Assembly (NCBI GenBank): GCA_022648295.1
Contig: JALCME010000001.1
Location: forward strand, 372,001-436,000
DNA: 64,000 bases
Direction of reading: 5' to 3'
From: Bacteroides sp.
GTDB taxonomy: Bacteria; Bacteroidota; Bacteroidia; Bacteroidales; Bacteroidaceae
Both the position numbers and the translations under genes were made by a program. The notes below the pieces were generated by a model. That model saw nothing but the letters and a program-made list of their open reading frames with translations, made no database searches and had not been told where the DNA came from. Shown piece by piece: positions 58,913-64,000 of the stretch. Each line of letters begins with the position of its first letter. Positions within the stretch are counted from its first letter, which is position 1.

Positions 58913-60061
58913 ATGAAAACAATATTCTCAACAATAGCTCTTTTTTCGGCAGTCCTCTTTGCTACGTCCTGTACGGAAGACATGGAATACAAGGACTCCA
59001 AAGTTTCCTCAGTAAATCAGTTGTATGAACCCACCGACGGCAAGGAAGTAGTCTTGCAGCCGTCGGCCAGCGCAAGCCTATTCTTTGAATGGGAATCGGC
59101 TAAGGCAGAAGACAGCGGCGCCCCGCTCTATGAAGTGGTATTCGATAAAGAAGGCGGCGATTTCTCCAAACCTATTTACAAGGTACTTTCCGACAATGGC
59201 GGTTCCCTGAACTATGCTACTATCAGCCATAAGACACTGAACAAGATTGGTACGGCTGCCGGATTGAACAGCGGTGAGACGGGTACACTTATTTGGACGG
59301 TAATGGCTTCCAGAGGCTTGAATTCTGCCATGGCAAAGGAAAGCAGGAAGCTTACTATCACTCGCTTGGTAGGATTTGAAGAGATTCCGGCACAGCTCTA
59401 CCTGACTGGAAGTGCTACTGAAGGCGGTGTGGATGCTTCCAAGGCTGTGGCTTGTGCTTCACCCGAAAAGGATAAGTTTGAGATCTTCACGAAGTTAGAA
59501 GGCGGCAAGACCTACAAGCTGGTAGACAGGGCAGCCGAAGGCGCCAAGACATTCTACATCAACGGCAATAAGATTATGGAAGGAGAAGGCGAGACAACCG
59601 TAGAGAAGACGGGCGTTTATCGCATCGATATGGATTTCTCCATTGCATCCGCAACCATTAAGGAAGTAAGCAAGATGGAATTCTACTTCTGTCCGACTGG
59701 TGCCGCTACCTTTGAATTACCTTATATAGGAAACGGTGTGTTCTGCGGTCAAGACAAGGTTGAATTCAAGCAAGAAGGTTGGGGTCGCGACCAACGCTAT
59801 AAATTCTTGATGACTTATGCCGATAGCAGCACGCAGTATTGGGGAACTAAAAACACTACTGATTCCAACCCTGGTGCAGCTACTTCCGCAGACCCTTATT
59901 TCTACATCATGGAGACTCCCGATAACCAATGGGATCAAAAGTGGAAACTGAATAATGAATTCGACGGTGCGGCTGACGGCTACAATCCGGGTGCTATCAC
60001 CAAGATCAGTGTGATATTCAACGTAGAGAACTATACTCACAAAGTGGAATTAGCCAACTAA
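58913..60061 (+). CDS. SusE-like surface glycan-binding lipoprotein
   Basis: A 382-residue lipoprotein with lipobox ATSC near residue 20, followed by the acidic stretch TEDMEYKD typical of surface-exported Bacteroides lipoproteins. Residues about 30-150 look like the SusE N-terminal fibronectin-like domain (LFFEWESA, YEVVFDKEGGDF, LIWTVMASRG). Two similar beta-sandwich modules follow (AQLYLTGSATEGG, and MEFYFCPTGA), as in SusE/SusF starch-binding proteins. It probably holds mannan at the surface. It sits between SusD and a second GH76, 14 bases before the latter. Confidence 0.85.
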   Translation: MKTIFSTIALFSAVLFATSCTEDMEYKDSKVSSVNQLYEPTDGKEVVLQPSASASLFFEWESAKAEDSGAPLYEVVFDKEGGDFSKPIYKVLSDNGGSLNYATISHKTLNKIGTAAGLNSGETGTLIWTVMASRGLNSAMAKESRKLTITRLVGFEEIPAQLYLTGSATEGGVDASKAVACASPEKDKFEIFTKLEGGKTYKLVDRAAEGAKTFYINGNKIMEGEGETTVEKTGVYRIDMDFSIASATIKEVSKMEFYFCPTGAATFELPYIGNGVFCGQDKVEFKQEGWGRDQRYKFLMTYADSSTQYWGTKNTTDSNPGAATSADPYFYIMETPDNQWDQKWKLNNEFDGAADGYNPGAITKISVIFNVENYTHKVELAN

Positions 60062-60075
60062 TTTAGAGAGAGATT

Positions 60076-61209
60076 ATGAAAAAAATATTATTTTGCCTGC
60101 CTATACTTCTTTTCATGCTTCAATCGTGCGAGATAGAAGATGAGTACATGTACGACAAGGGCCTTTATACCATAGATTGGGAGGCTGCTGCCGACAGCAG
60201 TTCCGTGACCCTGATAGACCGCTTCTGGAATGTGGATGGAAACTACTTCAACTACGGAAACGACGGTTCTATAAAGGATTTCCATTATTGGCCGCAGGCT
60301 CATGCCATGGATGTGATGATTGACGCCTATAACCGCACCGGAGATAGCAAGTATAGCGATTTGTTTGGTAAATGGTACACAGGTATCAAAAGCAAGAACG
60401 GCGGCAGTTATTGGAACAACTTCTACGATGACATGGAGTGGATTGCCCTCACTATGATTCGCTTGTACGAAGCTACAGATGACAGTAAGTATCTGCAAAC
60501 TGCTCAGGAGATGTGGAATGAAATCAAAACCGGTTGGAATGATTACGCAGGCGGTGGTATCGCTTGGACTCACGACCAGCCTTGGAGTAAGAATGCTTGC
60601 TCCAATGGTCCTGCCAGCTTGATTGCCGCTCGTCTTTACGGTATCAATGGGAACCAGGATGATTTGGATTGGGCTGTCAAAATTCACAAATGGGAACGCG
60701 AGAGCTTGTTCAATCCTGCTACCGGTGCCATTTACGACAATGTAAACGGTGAAACGAGTGAGTTGAGTACGCTTTCCCTCTCTTACAACCAGGGAACATT
60801 CTTGGGCACTGCTTACGAACTGTATAAGATTACCGGAGAAGAGTCTTACTTGAAAGACGCTCGTAAGGCAGCCTATTTCGGCATCAGTAACAGTAGTATG
60901 ATAGATACCGGAAACAACTTGCTTCGTGATGAAGGTGACGGTGACGGAGGTTTGTTCAAAGGCATTTTCATGCGTTACTATGTGCAGTTGATTATGGAGC
61001 CGAATCTGGAACCTACTTACAAGAAGAAATTCATCACCTTCTTCAATAACAACGCCGAGACCTTGTGGCGCAAGGGCATCAACAAACTCGACTTGCTGTA
61101 TAACACCAACTGGTCGATGAATAACAGTGGTAATAACCATCTGACTACACAGACCAGTGGCTGTACTCTGATAGAAGCCAAAGCTCTCTTTGAAAAGAGT
61201 CTGAAATAA
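60076..61209 (+). CDS. Surface GH76 endo-alpha-1,6-mannanase
   Basis: A 377-residue lipoprotein with lipobox LQSC (Cys18) followed by EIEDE, a strongly acidic surface-export signal. The catalytic pair Asp118-Asp119 lies in NFYDDMEW, matching characterised GH76 enzymes closely. WSKNACSNGPAS near residue 172 and SYNQGTFLGTAYELY near 238 are further family blocks. Surface GH76 enzymes cut mannan backbone into pieces for SusC/D import, while periplasmic ones finish the job, so this one is the likely first-acting enzyme. It is the last gene before a strong terminator. Confidence 0.92.
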   Translation: MKKILFCLPILLFMLQSCEIEDEYMYDKGLYTIDWEAAADSSSVTLIDRFWNVDGNYFNYGNDGSIKDFHYWPQAHAMDVMIDAYNRTGDSKYSDLFGKWYTGIKSKNGGSYWNNFYDDMEWIALTMIRLYEATDDSKYLQTAQEMWNEIKTGWNDYAGGGIAWTHDQPWSKNACSNGPASLIAARLYGINGNQDDLDWAVKIHKWERESLFNPATGAIYDNVNGETSELSTLSLSYNQGTFLGTAYELYKITGEESYLKDARKAAYFGISNSSMIDTGNNLLRDEGDGDGGLFKGIFMRYYVQLIMEPNLEPTYKKKFITFFNNNAETLWRKGINKLDLLYNTNWSMNNSGNNHLTTQTSGCTLIEAKALFEKSLK

Positions 61210-61221
61210 GCCAACAATCCA

Positions 61222-61273
61222 AAGTGTGTCGGAACTCAATCCAATTATTGGGTTTCGACACACTCTTTTTTTT
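61222..61273 (+). terminator. Strong intrinsic terminator after the second GH76
   Basis: Arms 61224-61239 and 61248-61263 pair over 16 bases (two G-T pairs) with an 8-base loop and are followed by a run of T. This ends the SusC-SusD-SusE-GH76 transcript and makes the GH78 gene a separate unit. Confidence 0.85.
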
Positions 61274-61325
61274 ATCAACTAATAATCAGCAATTTGAAAA
61301 TAAATATTATTTAACTTATCAGACA

Positions 61326-61356
61326 CCAGTGTTTAAGCCGTCAAAGGCCAGTGTTT
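61326..61356 (+). repeat. Direct repeat upstream of the GH78 gene
   Basis: CCAGTGTTT occurs at 61326-61334 and again at 61348-61356, 22 bases apart (about two helical turns), within wider similar context (ACCAGTGTTTAA, GCCAGTGTTTGA). The spacing suits a dimeric regulator such as an HTCS. It lies 65-95 bases upstream of the ATG at 61421. Confidence 0.45.
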
Positions 61357-61420
61357 GAAAAACAGGAAAGTTTATCCTTAAAAAAAGAGATACCGATAAC
61401 ACAAGAAATAGATACAAAAG

Positions 61421-64000
61421 ATGAAAAGGAATGTATTGATTTTATTCGTACTCCTTGCCTGCGTTGCCGTCCAAGGGCAGACTTCTGCCCGCTTGACAGA
61501 CCTGCGGAATGACTATCTTGAAAATCCCATAGGTATAGACAACCCGCTTCCCCGCTTTTCGTGGCGGATGAAGGATAGCAGGCAAGGTGCCGTACAGACC
61601 TCCTGGCGGATTGTGGTAGACAAAGATTCGCTGAACGTAGTCAACAGCCATGGCCAGATGTGGGACAGTGGCAAAAAGCTTTCTCGCGACATGCTGGTGA
61701 CCTATGCAGGCAAGAAGTTGGTCCCTTTTACCAAATATTATTGGAAAGTGATTTGCGGGGACATGGAGAATCGGGAAACCGCTTCTACCGTCTCTTCCTT
61801 TGAAACGGGAATGATGGGGATGCAACACTGGCAAGGAGCTTGGATTGGCGATGGCAAGGACATCCACTACGAACCTGCACCTTACTTCCGTAAGAAGTTC
61901 AAGGCCGGCAAGAAAATAAAATCGGCACGTGCCTATATTGCTGCTGCCGGACTCTATGAACTCTCCATCAACGGTGAGAAAGTGGGCAATCACCGTCTCG
62001 ACCCGCTCTACACCCGCTTTGACCGTCGTAACCTCTATGTCACCCACGACGTGACTTCATTGCTTCGCAACGGTGATAATGCCATCGGTGTGCTTTTGGG
62101 AAACGGATGGTACAATCACCAGTCTAAAGCTGTATGGGACTTTGACCGTGCCTGCTGGCGTAACCGCCCCACCTTCTGCATGGACTTGCGTATCACCTAT
62201 GCCGACGGAAGCGTAGAGACCATTTCCACCGACCTCAGCTGGAAAACATCTTCAGGTGCACTCACCTTCAATAGCATTTATACCGGCGAGCACTACGATG
62301 CACGTTTGGAACAAAAGGGCTGGGATACACCGGAGTTTGACGATTCCCAATGGCATGGAGTGAGTTATCGCAGTGTGCCTTCCTCCAACGTCACCGCCCA
62401 GCAGGCTTGCCCCATCCGCAATGTGGAGACTTTCAACGCAGTCTCCTTCCGCAAGGTGGACGAGAAGACGTACATTTACGATTTCGGGCAGAACATGGCG
62501 GGTGTCACCCGTATCCGTCTTTCGGGTGAACGGGGTACGGAGGTGAGAATCAAGCACGGCGAACGTCTTTATCCGGACGGCCGTCTTGACCTCTCGAATA
62601 TCGATGTCTATTTCCGCGGCGACAAAGAGAAAGACCCTTTCCAAACGGACATCCTCATCTTGAGCGGCGGGGAAGACGAGTTCATGCCCCGTTTCAACTA
62701 CAAGGGATTTCGCTATGTGGAGGTGGTAGCCGACAAACCCATAGAACTGAATGAAAACAGCCTGACTGCCTACTTCATGCACAGCGATGTACCTGCCGTG
62801 GGAAGTGTGGAGGCCTCCAACCCCATCATCGGCAAGCTGATTCATGCTGCCAACTATTCCTACCTCTCTAACCTGATGGGCTATCCCACCGACTGCCCCC
62901 AACGCGAGAAGAATGGCTGGACCGGCGACGGTCACTTCGCCATCGAAGCTGCTCTCTACAATTTCGATGGAATCACCGTCTACGAGAAGTGGCTGGGTGA
63001 CCATCGCGACGAGCAGCAACCTAATGGCGTGCTTCCCGACATTATTCCCACTTGGGGTTGGGGATACGGTACGGACAACGGGTTGGACTGGACCAGCACC
63101 ATCGCCATCATCCCTTGGAACCTCTATTTGTTCTATGGCGACAGCAAACCCCTTGCCGACTGCTACGAAAACATCAAGCGTTATGTGGATTACGTGGAAC
63201 GCACTTCGAACAACCATCTCACCACGTGGGGACGCGGTGACTGGGTACCCGTGAAGTCACACTCTAACAAGGAATTAACCTCTTCTGTCTACTTCTATGT
63301 AGATGCCAAGATACTGGCTTCTGCTGCCAAGCTTTTCGACAAGGAGGAAGACCATGCCTATTATACCGCCTTGGCAGAGAAAATAAAGCAAGCCGTCAAC
63401 GACAAGTTCCTGAATCGTGAGACGGGCATTTACGCCGGAGGCTCGCAAACCGAGCAGAGTGTCCCCCTGCAATGGAAGATTGTGCCCGAAGAGTTGATAG
63501 GGAAAGTAGCTGCTAACTTGGCCCGTAAGGTAGAGGAGAATGATTTCCATTTGGATGTAGGCGTGTTGGGCGCCAAAGCCATTCTGAATGCACTCAGTGA
63601 GAACGGTTATGCTGAAGTGGCTTACAAGGTAGCGGTGCAGGATACTTACCCCTCATGGGGTTGGTGGGTGGTGAACGGTGCCACCACGCTACTTGAAAAC
63701 TGGGATTTGAAGGCGAAGCGTGACATCTCGGACAATCACATGATGTTCGGTGAAATTGGCGCATGGTTCTACAAGGGACTTGCCGGTATCTTTCCCGATC
63801 CGGCGCAGCCCGGCTTCCGCAATATTCTGCTCCGCCCCCACTTCATGAAGGAATTGAAGCAAATTGAAGCCCGCCACCGGTCACCTTACGGTGAGATTAT
63901 CTCCCGCTGGGAGTGGAAAGGAAAACATGTACATTATGAAGTGACGGTACCGGCTAACAGTACAGCCACACTCACCCTGCCAGATAAGTCTAAGGGTGAA
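61421..64000 (+). CDS. Secreted GH78 alpha-L-rhamnosidase, 3' end missing
   Basis: An open frame of 860 codons from ATG 61421 that runs off the window. It starts with a signal peptide (AVQGQ near residue 20). Order: N-terminal fibronectin-like domain with TDLRNDYLENPIGID and PRFSWRM, rhamnosidase N domain (about 140-320, LYELSINGEKVG, GNGWYNH), concanavalin-like domain, and (alpha/alpha)6 catalytic barrel with PTDCPQREKNGWTGDG holding the likely acid Glu496. The segment MFGEIGAWFYKGLAGI contains Glu778, a candidate base. GH78 enzymes remove alpha-L-rhamnose with inversion. The usual length is about 900-1100, so little is missing. It follows a terminator, so it has its own promoter. Its pairing with GH76/GH125 genes suggests a rhamnose-bearing mannan, or chance adjacency to a second locus beyond the window. 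Confidence 0.93.
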   Translation, partial: MKRNVLILFVLLACVAVQGQTSARLTDLRNDYLENPIGIDNPLPRFSWRMKDSRQGAVQTSWRIVVDKDSLNVVNSHGQMWDSGKKLSRDMLVTYAGKKLVPFTKYYWKVICGDMENRETASTVSSFETGMMGMQHWQGAWIGDGKDIHYEPAPYFRKKFKAGKKIKSARAYIAAAGLYELSINGEKVGNHRLDPLYTRFDRRNLYVTHDVTSLLRNGDNAIGVLLGNGWYNHQSKAVWDFDRACWRNRPTFCMDLRITYADGSVETISTDLSWKTSSGALTFNSIYTGEHYDARLEQKGWDTPEFDDSQWHGVSYRSVPSSNVTAQQACPIRNVETFNAVSFRKVDEKTYIYDFGQNMAGVTRIRLSGERGTEVRIKHGERLYPDGRLDLSNIDVYFRGDKEKDPFQTDILILSGGEDEFMPRFNYKGFRYVEVVADKPIELNENSLTAYFMHSDVPAVGSVEASNPIIGKLIHAANYSYLSNLMGYPTDCPQREKNGWTGDGHFAIEAALYNFDGITVYEKWLGDHRDEQQPNGVLPDIIPTWGWGYGTDNGLDWTSTIAIIPWNLYLFYGDSKPLADCYENIKRYVDYVERTSNNHLTTWGRGDWVPVKSHSNKELTSSVYFYVDAKILASAAKLFDKEEDHAYYTALAEKIKQAVNDKFLNRETGIYAGGSQTEQSVPLQWKIVPEELIGKVAANLARKVEENDFHLDVGVLGAKAILNALSENGYAEVAYKVAVQDTYPSWGWWVVNGATTLLENWDLKAKRDISDNHMMFGEIGAWFYKGLAGIFPDPAQPGFRNILLRPHFMKELKQIEARHRSPYGEIISRWEWKGKHVHYEVTVPANSTATLTLPDKSKGE

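Noticed and set aside
60088..61278. 396-codon open frame on the minus strand
   Set aside because: It is fully antisense to the second GH76 gene, which has clear family motifs; the antisense product has no recognisable features.
62252..63217. 321-codon minus-strand frame
   Set aside because: Antisense to the GH78 gene, whose catalytic motifs are intact in the + frame.

Overview
The window looks like chromosomal DNA of a gut Bacteroides species. Evidence is two SusC/SusD-type outer-membrane pairs, a one-protein hybrid two-component regulator, many large secreted glycoside hydrolases, lipoprotein signal peptides, and promoter boxes of the Bacteroides type (-7 TAnnTTTG, -33 TTTG). Base composition is uneven: hand counts of single 60-base lines gave about 35% G+C near 10.0 kb, 58% near 40.0 kb and 55% near 62.5 kb. 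No rRNA, tRNA, CRISPR array, transposase or integrase was seen.

Layout. 1-2.3 kb: the 3' part of a TolC-type efflux gene and a PL10-type pectate lyase. 2.4-15.9 kb: a deoxyhexose (probably L-fucose) locus. A LacI regulator diverges from an operon of aldo/keto reductase, amidohydrolase-type lactonase, FucP-like permease and zinc alcohol dehydrogenase. A converging operon holds a GH29 alpha-L-fucosidase, SusC, SusD and an L-rhamnose/L-fucose-type mutarotase, with an AraC regulator at its far end. Together they predict release, uptake and oxidative (non-phosphorylated) catabolism of the sugar, but no dehydratase or aldolase is present. 15.9-16.9 kb: an AT-rich region with large inverted repeats. 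16.9-19.6 kb: a metal-efflux P-type ATPase overlapping a Fur-family repressor.

19.6-45.5 kb: eight large exported carbohydrate-active proteins on the minus strand (three GH2, GH106, an SGNH acetylesterase, a DUF5703/GH95-like protein, a 1418-residue GH43-like/GH2/malectin/CBM fusion, and an unassigned TIM-barrel lipoprotein). There is no SusC/D in this block, and it is interrupted by a dipeptide epimerase and an HU-like protein. The enzymes fit a galactose- and rhamnose-rich, acetylated pectic side chain; this is inference. Several carry charged low-complexity inserts between domains, one built from a 21-bp tandem repeat.

45.9-64 kb: a small secreted protein, then a hybrid two-component system diverging from an alpha-mannan-type locus: GH76, GH125, SusC, SusD, SusE-like and a second GH76. 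A strong terminator separates these from a GH78 alpha-L-rhamnosidase that runs off the window end. Pairing alpha-1,6-mannan enzymes with a rhamnosidase suggests a rhamnose-decorated mannan as target.
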